Notes: generated from the letters alone by a model not told the origin. 64,000 nt of DNA from Muricoccus harenae (GCF_009848505.1 NZ_WWDL01000002.1:124001-188000); one strand, 5' to 3'; positions 53,001 to 62,270 are shown, counted from the first letter of the stretch. Translations and numbers: made by a program.

Positions 53001-53294
53001 GTGCCGCTGAACGATCGTGTGCCGGAGGCCGAGGACGAGCCGGAAGGCATTGGCATGCGCCTGCTTGTGCTGGAGATGACGGTCGCGGCAATCGCGGCGC
53101 GGCTGCCGCAGGCGGATTTCGAGGAAGTCGTATCGATGCTCGTCTTCGTGGCGAACAGTTCGCAGGCGGCACGCGACCTCGAGGGACTCGACATGGATGC
53201 GCCGCGCCTGGCCGATGCCGGCCGCTACGCCACGGATATGCTGGACCGCATCGCGCAGTCACGGCGGTCGGAACGGTCCTCCGGCCAGCACTGA
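53001..53294 (+). CDS. Hypothetical acidic protein
   Basis: A roughly 97-residue protein without signal peptide or membrane segment. It is acidic at both ends of its first half (PEAEDEPEGIG, DFEEVV) with two amphipathic helices (VLEMTVAAIAARLPQADFEE and VSMLVFVANSSQAARD). The GTG at 53001 is chosen because GGGAG lies 6 bases before it; a TTG at 52995 or an ATG further in are alternatives. No family was recognised. It has the usual codon pattern of this genome. Confidence 0.55.
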   Translation: MPLNDRVPEAEDEPEGIGMRLLVLEMTVAAIAARLPQADFEEVVSMLVFVANSSQAARDLEGLDMDAPRLADAGRYATDMLDRIAQSRRSERSSGQH

Positions 53295-53371
53295 GCCGCG
53301 GGACTCAGCCCGGGCGCCGGAGGGGGAGCGTGCCAAACGGCGAGGCGGAATTGCGAACGAGGCCTGGACGG

Positions 53372-53584
53372 ATGCGCTTCGCAGTACTGGCGGCTTCCCT
53401 TTGGCTCATCATGGCAGATAGCAGCAGCGCCGCAGCACAGGAACGCTCGGTGCCTTCCGCCACCGGGTTGCAGTGCCATAAGGAGGTCGAGCGCCGCCAC
53501 CTTCCGGGCTCGCTGTCACGCGCCCGCGGCGAGCGGCAGAAGTTGATCGAGGCTTGCATTGCGAATGGCGGCCGGCTGCCCTGA
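53372..53584 (+). CDS. Small exported protein, hypothetical
   Basis: A 70-residue protein with a signal peptide (MRFAVLAASLWLIMADSSSA, cleavage near AAAQE). The mature part is about 45 residues, basic, with two cysteines (LQCHKE and EACIANGG) and a helix SRARGERQKLIEAC. The layout faintly recalls small PsiF-like periplasmic proteins, but the match is too weak to name it. An ATG at 53330 would add a 14-residue extension in front of the signal. Confidence 0.55.
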   Translation: MRFAVLAASLWLIMADSSSAAAQERSVPSATGLQCHKEVERRHLPGSLSRARGERQKLIEACIANGGRLP

Positions 53585-53651
53585 CCCGGCCGTATCGCGC
53601 GTTGCGCAGCCCGAAACTGTTCTCCGCTGCGAGCAAACCAAAGCGGGCGGG

Positions 53652-55481
53652 CTAACCTCGCGCCAAGGCCCGCATTGGCAGTTCCAGTGCGGAAGCCCTG
53701 TCGCCGCCGCGCAGCAGCGTCAGGCGTGGTGGCCGGCCATGCGGCACCTGGGCGCAATGGTCGGCATCGGCGCCTGCAATCGAAAGCCGGATGCGGCTGC
53801 CGGTCCTGAAGACCCAGGAGGTGGGCAGGAGCGGGATGCGAATGCGCTCCGCCTGTCCCGGGACCAGCGGTGCGGCATCGGGCCGGTGGAAGGAGCGGAA
53901 GGGCCAGGTGGTGCGGTAGCGCTCCGGCGCCGGGCTTTCCTTCCGGTGCAGCGCGCGCAGCAGGCCTTCGGTGACGTAGCGGATGCTGCCATCCGCCTCG
54001 ACCTCGGAGAGGTAAAGGAAGAGGCCGGCATCGGGCTCGCTGGATTCGATCCAGAGATCGGCAATGCCGTGGCCGGTCATCTCCATGTCCCGTTCGACAG
54101 GCGCGGAGGTGTAGGAGAGCAGCCCCGCCTGCCGCTCCGCCCAATCGGCGTAATAGCTGGTGCTGTTGATCCCGGCGATGCGCTCGTAGCGCGTGCCATG
54201 GCCGGAACCGCCGGCGAAGTCGGCACGGGTTTCGTCCCGCCCGGCTTCGGCAGGGGTATCGGCCAGCGCCTGTTCTGCTGACAGGCCGAGGCGGCGGGCT
54301 GCGGCAACCGGGGGCCAGGAGGCGGCCGACTGCCAGGTCTCCGCATGGAGGCTGAAGTAATGAACCGGGGCCTCGGCCGGCAGGCCGGTCTCGCGGCCCA
54401 TCAGATAATGGTCGAAGAAGCGCAGCAGCTCTCCCAGCAGGTCGAAATCCGGCGTCACGTCGCGCCGCCAGGGGGAGACGTTGCAGCGCGCCCCGTGGTC
54501 CCAGGGGCCGAGCAGCAGATGGACCGGGTTGTCCTTCAGCGTCAGGAAGCGGGAGATCGCGCCATTGGCGTAGCCCGCGCCATCCATCCAGCCGGAGACG
54601 GCCAGCACGGCGACATCCGGGCGAATGCCCGCGCTCACGGAATAGGGGCTGAAGGAGGCCGAGCTGAAGGAGGGATCATAGGGCAGCGGATCTTCGCGGA
54701 AGCGGAACTCGCCCATGAAATCCGGCTGCCGGAAGTTGCCGAGATGCTCGTGGATCGCCTCTGCCAACAGCGCGCCGTCCGGGTCTTCGTCCACCGGATG
54801 CGGTCCGGCGAGGTCTGGATTGGCGTAGTAGACATAGTTGCGCAGCAGGTCGCGCCGGTCATGGTCCATCGCGACCATGAGCTCGTCATAGGAGCGCGCC
54901 AGCTCCTTCAGCAGGATGCCGCCCGGATAGTAGTTATCCGTGTAGGTGTCCCAGACCGCGAAGAGCGGGGCGATGGCCTTCACCGCCGGATGGCCGGTGC
55001 TGGCCAGGAAGTCGGAGGCCGCGCCGGGATAGGAGATGCCCGTCGCGCCGATCCGCCCGTCGGACCAGGGCTGCGCCACCATCCAATCGGCGATCTCTCG
55101 GCTGTCCTCGCGCTCCTTCGGGGAGCGGAAGCTGTCGCGCGTGCCGAAACTGGCACCGGTGCCGCGCACGTCGACGACGATCACGGCATAGCCGCGGGGA
55201 ACGAGGAAGCGGACGAACTTGCCCGCATTGGGGATCGCATCGCCCGTACCGCCCTCCCGCAGCCGGAAGCGGCGGTAATAGGGGGTGAGGATGAGGATGG
55301 CCGGCACCGGGCTGGTGGTGCCCTCCGGCAGCCAGGTATCGATGGCGATGCGGCAGCCGTCCCGCATCGGCAGGTAGCGCGAGAGCGGCGCCGCCGGCAG
55401 GGCGAAGGGCGCCTCGCGCCCGGCCGAATAGGCGCTGGGCGGAACCGCCCAGGCCGTGCTTCCCGAATCGCCGTCCGACAT
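53652..55481 (-). CDS. CocE/NonD family hydrolase (X-Pro dipeptidyl-peptidase S15-like)
   Basis: A 609-residue serine hydrolase. The alpha/beta domain has RYLPMRDGCRIAIDTWLPEG, VRGTGASFGTRD (oxyanion region) and the nucleophile in GATGISYPGAAS; Asp is in LAVSGWMDG and His in LLGPWDHGARC. The C-terminal beta-sandwich (jelly-roll) domain closes the protein. Relatives include cocaine esterase and glutaryl-7-ACA acylases; the natural substrate is an ester or amide. The ATG at 55481 has GGGAG about 10 bases upstream; an ATG at 55490 is too close to it. Confidence 0.9.
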   Translation of the reverse strand: MSDGDSGSTAWAVPPSAYSAGREAPFALPAAPLSRYLPMRDGCRIAIDTWLPEGTTSPVPAILILTPYYRRFRLREGGTGDAIPNAGKFVRFLVPRGYAVIVVDVRGTGASFGTRDSFRSPKEREDSREIADWMVAQPWSDGRIGATGISYPGAASDFLASTGHPAVKAIAPLFAVWDTYTDNYYPGGILLKELARSYDELMVAMDHDRRDLLRNYVYYANPDLAGPHPVDEDPDGALLAEAIHEHLGNFRQPDFMGEFRFREDPLPYDPSFSSASFSPYSVSAGIRPDVAVLAVSGWMDGAGYANGAISRFLTLKDNPVHLLLGPWDHGARCNVSPWRRDVTPDFDLLGELLRFFDHYLMGRETGLPAEAPVHYFSLHAETWQSAASWPPVAAARRLGLSAEQALADTPAEAGRDETRADFAGGSGHGTRYERIAGINSTSYYADWAERQAGLLSYTSAPVERDMEMTGHGIADLWIESSEPDAGLFLYLSEVEADGSIRYVTEGLLRALHRKESPAPERYRTTWPFRSFHRPDAAPLVPGQAERIRIPLLPTSWVFRTGSRIRLSIAGADADHCAQVPHGRPPRLTLLRGGDRASALELPMRALARG

Positions 55482-55550
55482 CGCGATCATTCTCCCGGGT
55501 ACGGGGCGCCATGCCCTGCCTGATTGCGATGCCGCCCGGCGGCCGCCCCG

Positions 55551-56522
55551 TCAATCCGCGCGCAGATTGGCCTCGCGGATCACCCGGGCCCAGCGCTCCG
55601 TCTCCGTGGCCATGAGCCTGATCAGGGCTGCGGGCGCTAGGTCTGGGGCAAGCTGCATGCCCTGGCTCTCCAGGAACTTCCGCATCTCGGCTTGGGCAAG
55701 GGAGGCGGTGAAGGCGGTGCGCAGTCGCTCCCGCATCGGCTCCGGTGTCCCGGTGGCGACCACAAGGCCGAAGAAGACCGAGGCGTCGTAGCCGGGCAGC
55801 CCCTGTTCGGCGACGGTGGGAAGGTCCGGCAGGACGACGGAGCGTTCCGCCGTGGTGATGCCGAGGGCGCGCAGGCGGCCGCCTTGGACATGCGGCAGGG
55901 CGGTGAGGACATCGGTGAAGACCATGGCGATATGGCCGGCCAGCAGGTCATTCAGCGCGGGGCCGGTGCCGCGATAGGGAATGTGCTCGATCTGCGTGCC
56001 GGCCATGGTGTTGAACAGCGCGCCCGCGAGATGCGAGGAGGCGCCGTTGCCCGAGGAGCCGAAGGAGAGGCGCTGCTTCTTCGAGAGGGCGATCAGCTCC
56101 TGCACGTTGCGCGCGGGCACTTCGGCATTCACTGCCAGCACGTTGGGAATGCGGCCCAGCGGCGCGATCGGCGCGAAATCCCTCATCGGGTCATAAGGCT
56201 GGCCGGGATAGAGCATCTTGTTGATGGCGAGCGGCCCCGAGGTCCCGAAGAGGATGGTGTGGCCATCCGGTGCGCTGCGGGCGACGAATTCGGCGCCGAT
56301 ATTGCCGCCGGCACCTGCGCGGTTCTCCACCACCACGGTCTGCCCAAGGCTATCGCCCAGGCTCACGGCAAGGCGGCGGGCGATCAGGTCGGTCGGCCCG
56401 CCCGGGGAGAAGGGAACCACCAGCAGCACCGGCCGTCCGCCGGGCTGGGCAAGGGCCGGGCGCGTGAGCGCGGCGACGGCAGCGCCGAGAAGGATGCGGC
56501 GGCCGAGCGTGAGTTCATTCAT
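55551..56522 (-). CDS. Bug-family tripartite tricarboxylate transporter substrate-binding protein
   Basis: A 323-residue periplasmic receptor. The leader GRRILLGAAVAALTRPALAQ includes two arginines, so export may be Tat- or Sec-dependent. The mature part has LVVPFSPGGPTDLIARRLA, VVVENRAGAGGNIGAEFVA, ARSAPDGHTIL and IPYRGTGPALNDLLAGH, all typical of Bug proteins. The ATG overlaps the stop of the upstream acyl-CoA dehydrogenase, so the two form an operon and the ligand is probably a carboxylic acid that the dehydrogenase route degrades. Confidence 0.93.
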   Translation of the reverse strand: MNELTLGRRILLGAAVAALTRPALAQPGGRPVLLVVPFSPGGPTDLIARRLAVSLGDSLGQTVVVENRAGAGGNIGAEFVARSAPDGHTILFGTSGPLAINKMLYPGQPYDPMRDFAPIAPLGRIPNVLAVNAEVPARNVQELIALSKKQRLSFGSSGNGASSHLAGALFNTMAGTQIEHIPYRGTGPALNDLLAGHIAMVFTDVLTALPHVQGGRLRALGITTAERSVVLPDLPTVAEQGLPGYDASVFFGLVVATGTPEPMRERLRTAFTASLAQAEMRKFLESQGMQLAPDLAPAALIRLMATETERWARVIREANLRAD

Positions 56523-58225
56523 GCGGTTTCTCCCTGATTCGCGCCGGGATCGTTCAGCATGTCCCGGAGCGTTGCGGCGTCGTCCGACACCGGATCGAGT
56601 GGATCGCGCGGCAGCACGCGGTGGCGCAGCGTCAGTCGCGCGAGTTCCAGCCGCTCGGGCAGGGCGAGGCGCGCGGCCTCCCAGGCCAGGGCCGCGGCGG
56701 AGGTGACGTGGTAGAGGGCCGAGGCCGCCTGTCGGGCCAGCGCCGGGTCCGCCTGAGCGGCTTCGGCGAGGGCGATGGCGCGGTCCAGCGCCGGCGCGGC
56801 CTCCGGCAGCGTCTCGCTGTTGCCGAGTAGCCTGCGCACATGGTCTCGCAGGATCGGCAGCGAACCCTCGCGCGTCGCGGCGCGCAGCACGTCGAGGGCG
56901 ACGATGTTGCTGGTGCCCTCCCAGATGCTGCCGAGATGGGAATCGCGCAGCAGCCGCGCATCCGACCATTCCTCGATGTAGCCGCAGCCGCCGCGCACCT
57001 CCATGGCATCGCCGGTCACCTTGCGAGCGTCGCGGCAGGCGCGGAACTTGATGAGCGGCGTGAGGATGCGCAGCAGCGGATATGCGCCTTCCTCTCCGGC
57101 GTCCGAGCGGCGCAGCGCCTCGGCCGTCTGGAAAACCATGCTGCGCGCCTGCTCGGTGGGCACCAGCATCTTCGCGAGCTGGCGGCGCATCAGCGGCATG
57201 TCGATCAGCCGCTTGCCGAAGGCGGTGCGGCGATGGGCGATGAACAGCGCCTCGGTGGTCGCGCGGCGCATCATGCCGGCGGCGCGCACGCCATTCGAGA
57301 GACGGGAGTTGTTCACCATGTCCGCCATCTGGCGGAAGCCGGCCTCGGGCTCGCCCACCAGCCAAGCGATGGCGCCATTCATCGTCACCTCGCCGCTCGC
57401 CATGGAGCGGGTGCCGAGCTTGTCTTTCAGCCGGACGATGCGGTGGTGGTTAGGCGTGCCATCCGGCAGGGTCCGCGGCAGGAGGAAGAGCGAGACGCCC
57501 TTCAGCCCTGGTGCGCCGTCTTCCCGGCGGGCGAGGACCATGGCCAGCTCGGCATCCGGGTTGGAGCAGAACCATTTGTCGCCCGAAAGCGCCCAGGTCC
57601 CGTCCTCGCGCGGCGCGGCGGAGACGACGGTCGCCGCAATATCAGAGCCGGCGCCCTGCTCGGTCATGAACATCGCGCCCTGGTGCAGCGCATCGAGGTC
57701 CTGGCTGGTCAGGGCGGGGAGGTAGCGCGCGACGAGCTCCGGATCGCCGAACTTTCGAAGCGTGCGCGCCAGGCTGTCCGTCATGCTGACAGGGCAGCAG
57801 AGGCCGAATTCCGCCTGCACGAAAAGATAGGTCAGCAGGTATTTCGCGGCCGGCGGCATGGGCTTGTCCCAGCCCAGCACGCCGCCGCGATGCGACAGGG
57901 CGGCGAGGCCGAACTCGCCGAAGGCCAGCCGCTCCATCTCGCGATAGGCGGGGTGGTACTCGATGCTTTGCACATCCTCGCCGCGGCGGTTGCGGTGGTG
58001 CAGTTCGGGCGGGTGATGGTCGGCCGAGGTGGCCAGCGCGTCGAGCGTGCCGCCGGCCAGGGCGCCGAGGCGATCGAGATGCGGGGCCAGATGCCCGGCG
58101 AGGTCGGGCGGCAGGTAAAGCGTGGCGAGCCGTGCCAGCACTGGGTCGGCGCGGAACAGGTTCAGGCCGTGGCTGTCCGGAATCGCGGCGGCACCAGCCG
58201 GCGGGCCGGGGGGGCGGACATGCAT
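56519..58225 (-). CDS. Acyl-CoA dehydrogenase, AidB-like family
   Basis: A 568-residue flavoprotein, longer than ordinary (about 380-aa) acyl-CoA dehydrogenases and like AidB or similar large members. FAD and substrate regions are FMTEQGAGSDIAATV, LSGDKWFCSNPDAEL, HRRTAFGKRLIDMPLMR, GGCGYIEEWSDARLLRDSH and WEGTSNIVALDVLRA. The ATG at 58225 has AGGA 9 bases upstream; the frame before it runs into the regulator promoter. It is divergent from a LysR gene with a palindrome between them. The acyl substrate is unknown. Confidence 0.9.
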   Translation of the reverse strand: MHVRPPGPPAGAAAIPDSHGLNLFRADPVLARLATLYLPPDLAGHLAPHLDRLGALAGGTLDALATSADHHPPELHHRNRRGEDVQSIEYHPAYREMERLAFGEFGLAALSHRGGVLGWDKPMPPAAKYLLTYLFVQAEFGLCCPVSMTDSLARTLRKFGDPELVARYLPALTSQDLDALHQGAMFMTEQGAGSDIAATVVSAAPREDGTWALSGDKWFCSNPDAELAMVLARREDGAPGLKGVSLFLLPRTLPDGTPNHHRIVRLKDKLGTRSMASGEVTMNGAIAWLVGEPEAGFRQMADMVNNSRLSNGVRAAGMMRRATTEALFIAHRRTAFGKRLIDMPLMRRQLAKMLVPTEQARSMVFQTAEALRRSDAGEEGAYPLLRILTPLIKFRACRDARKVTGDAMEVRGGCGYIEEWSDARLLRDSHLGSIWEGTSNIVALDVLRAATREGSLPILRDHVRRLLGNSETLPEAAPALDRAIALAEAAQADPALARQAASALYHVTSAAALAWEAARLALPERLELARLTLRHRVLPRDPLDPVSDDAATLRDMLNDPGANQGETA

Positions 58226-58324
58226 GGGCGCGCTTCCTCGTTTCCTGGGCCGTCGAGGCCTGGCTGGCATGGGGAAGCTGATCGGGCGCGGCTCGGCTGC
58301 CAATCGATTTGTTCGGCGGCGGTA

Positions 58325-58339
58325 TTGAGCTAAACTCAA
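58325..58339. promoter_or_regulatory. LysR-type operator palindrome
   Basis: TTGAGCTAAACTCAA is an exact inverted repeat (TTGAG/CTCAA around five bases) and fits the T-N11-A pattern of LysR binding sites. It lies between the divergent acyl-CoA dehydrogenase and LysR genes, ending 5 bases before the LysR start codon. Autorepression by the LysR protein is the likely effect. Confidence 0.65.
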
Positions 58340-58344
58340 CGCCG

Positions 58345-59298
58345 ATGACCTACCGACGCCTGGCCTCCCTGGTCGGCCTCCGCAGCTTCGAGGCGGCGGC
58401 GCGGCACCGCAGCGTGACCCGTGCGGCGGGTGAGCTGGCGGTGACGCCGGGCGCTGTCAGCCGTGCGGTGCGGGCGCTCGAGGAGGAGCTGGGGGTGGCG
58501 CTGTTCACCCGCAGCCCCACCGGCTTGGCGCTGACGCCGGCGGGGGAGTCGCTGTTCGCCGCCACGCGGGATGGATTGGACCGGATCGCAGCGGGCATTG
58601 TCGCCATGCGGCACGCCGCGCCGATGCGGCGGCTGCGGGTGGGCGCCTACACGCTCTTCGCCAGTCGCTGGCTCATCCCGCGCTGGAACCGGCTGCGGGA
58701 GCAACATCCGGAGTTGGAGATCGAGCTGCAGACGAGCGCGGATCCGCTGGAGCTGGTGCCGGGCGCCTTCGATGCCGTGGTCGCGGTGGCCGATTCACGG
58801 CCACGCCCCGGTCTGAGTATGCTGCCGCTCGTGCCCATCGAGATGATTCCGGTCTGCGCCCCGCGCTTGATCGGGCCAGGCGGCTTTGCATGGCACGGGC
58901 AGCCGCTGCTGCATTCGCGGCAACGGCCGGATGACTGGGCCCGTTGGCTCACCGCCGCCGGGATCAGCGGCGTGGATGCATCAACCGGGCCGCGTTTCGA
59001 AAGCATCGCGCTGGCGCTGGATGCGGCGGCGGAGGGGCTGGGCGTGGCGCTGGCCATCCGGGCGCTGGTCGGACAGGACCTGGCGGTGGGGCGGGTGGTG
59101 GCGCCGCATCCCTTCATCCGCGTGACGACGCGATGCTTCACCCTGCTGCATGACGCGGAACGGGAAGGCGACCCGGCGCTGGCCGCCCTCCGTGGCTGGC
59201 TCGCGGCCGAAGCCGCGGGCTTCAGCCCTTCCGCGGAAGCTGCCGCTCCACCAGGGTCGCCCACCAGGACGCGCCGAGCGACAGCACGTTGTCGTTGA
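58345..59298 (+). CDS. LysR-family transcriptional regulator (GcvA-like)
   Basis: A 317-residue regulator. The HTH is near residues 8-65 (SFEAAARHRSVTRAAGELAV, GAVSRAVRALEEELGVALF) and the effector domain has LRVGAYTLFASRWLIPRW and AFDAVVAVADSRP, as in the GcvA/AmpR branch. It is divergent from the acyl-CoA dehydrogenase/Bug pair, its probable target. The last 25 or so residues (from about AGFSPS) are Pro/Arg-rich and overlap the end of the M20 gene on the other strand by 77 bases, so that tail is probably not part of the fold. Confidence 0.9.
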   Translation: MTYRRLASLVGLRSFEAAARHRSVTRAAGELAVTPGAVSRAVRALEEELGVALFTRSPTGLALTPAGESLFAATRDGLDRIAAGIVAMRHAAPMRRLRVGAYTLFASRWLIPRWNRLREQHPELEIELQTSADPLELVPGAFDAVVAVADSRPRPGLSMLPLVPIEMIPVCAPRLIGPGGFAWHGQPLLHSRQRPDDWARWLTAAGISGVDASTGPRFESIALALDAAAEGLGVALAIRALVGQDLAVGRVVAPHPFIRVTTRCFTLLHDAEREGDPALAALRGWLAAEAAGFSPSAEAAAPPGSPTRTRRATARCR

Positions 59299-60397
59299 AG
59301 TCATAGCGCGGGTGGTGGACCTGCGGGTCCTGCGCCGTGCGGCCGGCGCCCAGCATGAGATAGGCGCCGTCCTTGGCGTTCAGCATGAAGGAAAAGTCTT
59401 CGCCGCCCATGGTGGGCTTGGGCAGCAGCTCCACCTTCGCATCGCCCGCAACCGCACGGGCAGCCTCGGCGGCGAGGCCGGTGCTGGTCTCCTCATTGAT
59501 GGTGGCGGGGTACATGCGGTCGAACTGGACCTCGGCCTTCGCACCGAAAGCGGCGGCGATGCCGGTGGCGAGGGAGCGGACCTTGCTCTCCAGGATGTCG
59601 CCGACCTCCGGCAGGTACCAGCGGGCGGTGCCCCGCAGGTTCACCACCTCGGGGATCACGTTGAATGCCAGGCCGCCCTCGATCTGGCCGATGGTGACGA
59701 CCGCGCCCTCCACCGGCTCCACGTTCCGCGCCACGATGGACTGCAGCGCGGTGACGATCTGCGCGGCGATGACGATCGGATCGTTGCCCTGATGCGGCAT
59801 GGCGCCATGCGCGCCCTTGCCAGTGACCGTGATGCGGATATCCGCGACCGCCGCCATGACCGGGCCGACGCGCCACAGGAAGGTGCCCTCCGGCGCGCCC
59901 GGCCAGTTGTGCAGGCCGAACACGCGGTCCATCGGGAAGCGCTCGAACAGCCCTTCCTTCACCATCACCTCGCCGCCGCCCCCCATCTCCTCGGCGGGCT
60001 GGAAGATCATGTAGGCGGTGCCGGAGAAGTTCCGCGTCTCGGACAGGTAGCGCGCGGCGCCAAGCAGCATGGTGGTGTGGCCGTCATGGCCGCAGGCATG
60101 CATCACGCCCGGGGTGAGGGAGGCATGGGGGACGCCGGATTCCTCATGGATCGGCAGCGCGTCCATATCGGCGCGCAACCCGATCGCGCCGCCCTCGCCG
60201 CGCCCCTTGATGACGCCGACCACGCCGGTGGTCGCAATGCCGGTGATCACCTCGTCACAGCCGAATTCACGCAGCTTCTCGGCGACGATGCGGCTGGTGC
60301 GGACCTCCTGGAAGTTCAGCTCTGGGTGCTGATGGAAGTCTCGACGCCACGCAGTCATGTCGTCGTGGAACTCGGCGATGCGGTTGATGATGGGCAT
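59222..60397 (-). CDS. M20-family amidohydrolase (hippurate hydrolase type)
   Basis: A 391-residue metal-dependent amidase. Family motifs are LRADMDALPIHEESG, MHACGHDGHTTMLLGAARYL (metal Asp/His), IFQPAEEMGGG (catalytic Glu), GLHNWPG and GGEDFSFML. It probably hydrolyses N-acyl amino acids such as hippurate or N-acetyl derivatives. It stands alone and is convergent with the LysR gene; 75 bases separate it from the gene behind it, so it is likely transcribed on its own. Confidence 0.93.
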   Translation of the reverse strand: MPIINRIAEFHDDMTAWRRDFHQHPELNFQEVRTSRIVAEKLREFGCDEVITGIATTGVVGVIKGRGEGGAIGLRADMDALPIHEESGVPHASLTPGVMHACGHDGHTTMLLGAARYLSETRNFSGTAYMIFQPAEEMGGGGEVMVKEGLFERFPMDRVFGLHNWPGAPEGTFLWRVGPVMAAVADIRITVTGKGAHGAMPHQGNDPIVIAAQIVTALQSIVARNVEPVEGAVVTIGQIEGGLAFNVIPEVVNLRGTARWYLPEVGDILESKVRSLATGIAAAFGAKAEVQFDRMYPATINEETSTGLAAEAARAVAGDAKVELLPKPTMGGEDFSFMLNAKDGAYLMLGAGRTAQDPQVHHPRYDFNDNVLSLGASWWATLVERQLPRKG

Positions 60398-60472
60398 GGA
60401 TACCTCAATGCGCGAAGGGGCAGATGGTGATCGTGGAGGGGCTGGGTGTGAAGCCCCTCAGGGCGCATTGCC

Positions 60473-61327
60473 TCAGGGTGCCTTGAAGGTCAGGGCGAGC
60501 CCTTCGTCCAGCCCGATCGGCTCCACCCCGAGCAGGGTGCGCATCGGCTCGATGTCGAAGGCCTTGTCCTCCGTCAGGCGCCGAAGCTCGGCCGCGCGGA
60601 TGCGGGGAAGCCGGGGAACCAGGCGCAAGAGCGGCGCGGCGGCGATCAGCGGCGCCAGCGGCAAGGGCACCACCCGAGGCGGGGCGAAGCCGGCGGCGCG
60701 GCAGACGGCGCGGAGGAAATCCACGTAGCGCACCGGCTCCGGCCCGGCGACCACCACCGCCCGCGGGCCGTCCCAGTCGCGCCGCAGGGCGGAGATCAGG
60801 GAGCGGGCGACGTCGGACTGGTGGATCGGCTGCACCAGGGAGCGCCCGCCACCGGGGAGGGGGGCGAAGGGCAGGCGGCGGAGCAGGGCGGCGAGGCGCT
60901 GGACGTTGTCCTCACCCTGGGCGCCATAGATCATGGTGGGGTGGAGGATGACGCCGGGCCGGCCGCTTTCGAGCAGCGCCGCTTCGCCGCGGCGGACACC
61001 ATCGCCATGGTCGTCGCGCCATTGGGAGAAGCGGCGGGTGCTGCCCATGAGCACCAGCGGGACTCCCGGCGGGGCGGTGGCGAGGATGGCCGGGGCATGG
61101 CGGGCATGGGCGCAGGAGGCAACGCGCCCGGCACCTTCCAGCGCCACGCGCAGGGCCTCGGGGTCGCGCAGATCGGCGAGGCGCGGCTTGCCGGGCAGGC
61201 CGGTGGCGGCCCAACGACCGGCGTCCCGCACCACCGCTCGGAAGGGCATGCCCTCGGCAAGCAGCGCGCGGCAGAGGGACTGGCCGGAGCGGCCGGAGGC
61301 GCCGATCACGGCGACGGGCTGGTTCAT
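60473..61327 (-). CDS. NAD(P)H-binding atypical SDR (NmrA/NAD-dependent epimerase-like)
   Basis: A 284-residue Rossmann-fold protein beginning AVIGASGRSGQSLCRALL, with LADLRDPEALRVAL (cofactor/substrate edge), HPTMIYGAQGEDNVQRL and VVAGPEPVRYVDFLRAVC. No catalytic Tyr-x3-Lys stands out, so it is a sensor-like or atypical member; relatives include NDUFA9-type and NmrA-type proteins. The ATG overlaps the stop of the extensin-like gene, which suggests joint translation though the roles seem unrelated. Confidence 0.83.
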   Translation of the reverse strand: MNQPVAVIGASGRSGQSLCRALLAEGMPFRAVVRDAGRWAATGLPGKPRLADLRDPEALRVALEGAGRVASCAHARHAPAILATAPPGVPLVLMGSTRRFSQWRDDHGDGVRRGEAALLESGRPGVILHPTMIYGAQGEDNVQRLAALLRRLPFAPLPGGGRSLVQPIHQSDVARSLISALRRDWDGPRAVVVAGPEPVRYVDFLRAVCRAAGFAPPRVVPLPLAPLIAAAPLLRLVPRLPRIRAAELRRLTEDKAFDIEPMRTLLGVEPIGLDEGLALTFKAP

Positions 61328-62019
61328 CGGCAGGTTCCCCAGCCTCCTCGGTCCAGGTGGAAATGGTCGCGATGGGCGGCGTTGTAGTCTGGGCCGAGCA
61401 CCGCGCCGAAGACCCGGCAGGCGGCGTCCCGCACCGCCCGCAGGAAGTCGCCGGGCGGGCCGGGGGAGTCCCAGTCCCGCGGCAGGGCGATGCTGCGGCC
61501 ATCGGCCAGGGTGAAGCCCGCCAGGTCCAGCGCATCGGCGGTGGCATGCCGGCTTCGGCGCCCGCCGGCCCGGTGATAGAGATTCCGGCAGTTGTAGGAG
61601 CCAAGGTGGCGCACTCCCGTCACTCGCTGGCCGAATTCCTCCTGCGCGGCCGGCTGCAGGCCATGGCGCTCGAAGATCACCCAGGCGGCCGCCAAAGGAC
61701 AGTTCACCACGGGTGGGCTAGGGGAGACGCGCAAATCACTCGGGAGGCGGACCGGCTCGGCGATGCCGCAGCCATCCCGCAGCGGCTGGGGCGGGAGGGG
61801 TTGGAGGGGAATGCCCGAGAGGGCGAAGGAGGCGGCGCAAAGCCCCGGCTCCCGCGCCATGCGAGAGAGCTTGTAGCGGGTGAGCAACCCTGGTGGCTCC
61901 CGCAGGTCCAGCGGGGCCGTGGGATCCCAGGCGGGGGGAAGCACGACCGCGCGGGGCAGCAGGACAAGGAGAAGGGCGAGGACCGGAAGGAGGAAAAGGA
62001 GAAGGGCCAGGCGGCGCAT
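61324..62019 (-). CDS. Extensin-like family protein (cell-envelope)
   Basis: A 231-residue protein with an N-terminal membrane anchor or signal (LLLFLLPVLALLLVLLP). The C-terminal domain has CPLAAAWVIFE, SYNCRNLYHRAGG, HATADALDLAGFTL and HRDHFHLDRGG, the conserved His/Asp pattern of the extensin-like C-terminal family, which resembles D-Ala-D-Ala carboxypeptidase-type folds. It probably works on the cell wall in the periplasm. The catalytic activity is inferred. Confidence 0.87.
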   Translation of the reverse strand: MRRLALLLFLLPVLALLLVLLPRAVVLPPAWDPTAPLDLREPPGLLTRYKLSRMAREPGLCAASFALSGIPLQPLPPQPLRDGCGIAEPVRLPSDLRVSPSPPVVNCPLAAAWVIFERHGLQPAAQEEFGQRVTGVRHLGSYNCRNLYHRAGGRRSRHATADALDLAGFTLADGRSIALPRDWDSPGPPGDFLRAVRDAACRVFGAVLGPDYNAAHRDHFHLDRGGWGTCR

Positions 62020-62270
62020 GAGGGAAGCAGATAGGGGCGGCTCAGCGGAGAGTACATCTGGAATGCGGACCCATGGCTGGGTCGAAGCGGCAGGCCGGAC
62101 GAGGCTCGCGGCGGCTGTTTCTGTCCCCCGGTCGGACGAGCCGCTTCTTGGGGTGAGTGGTTCGTGCGCGGAGAGCGATGTGACAAGAACGGACCGAAGT
62201 AACGTTGCCGAAATGGTGCCGGTGGACTTATTGATGCGGCTCCGTCACGATTCGAGGAGTAAGCGTCGGC

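Noticed and set aside
56523-57365. N-terminal extension of the Bug receptor (604 aa)
   Set aside because: The extension is a shadow of the acyl-CoA dehydrogenase; the signal peptide begins at 56522.
59150-60430. 426-codon plus-strand frame opposite the M20 amidohydrolase
   Set aside because: Shadow of the amidohydrolase; no motifs.
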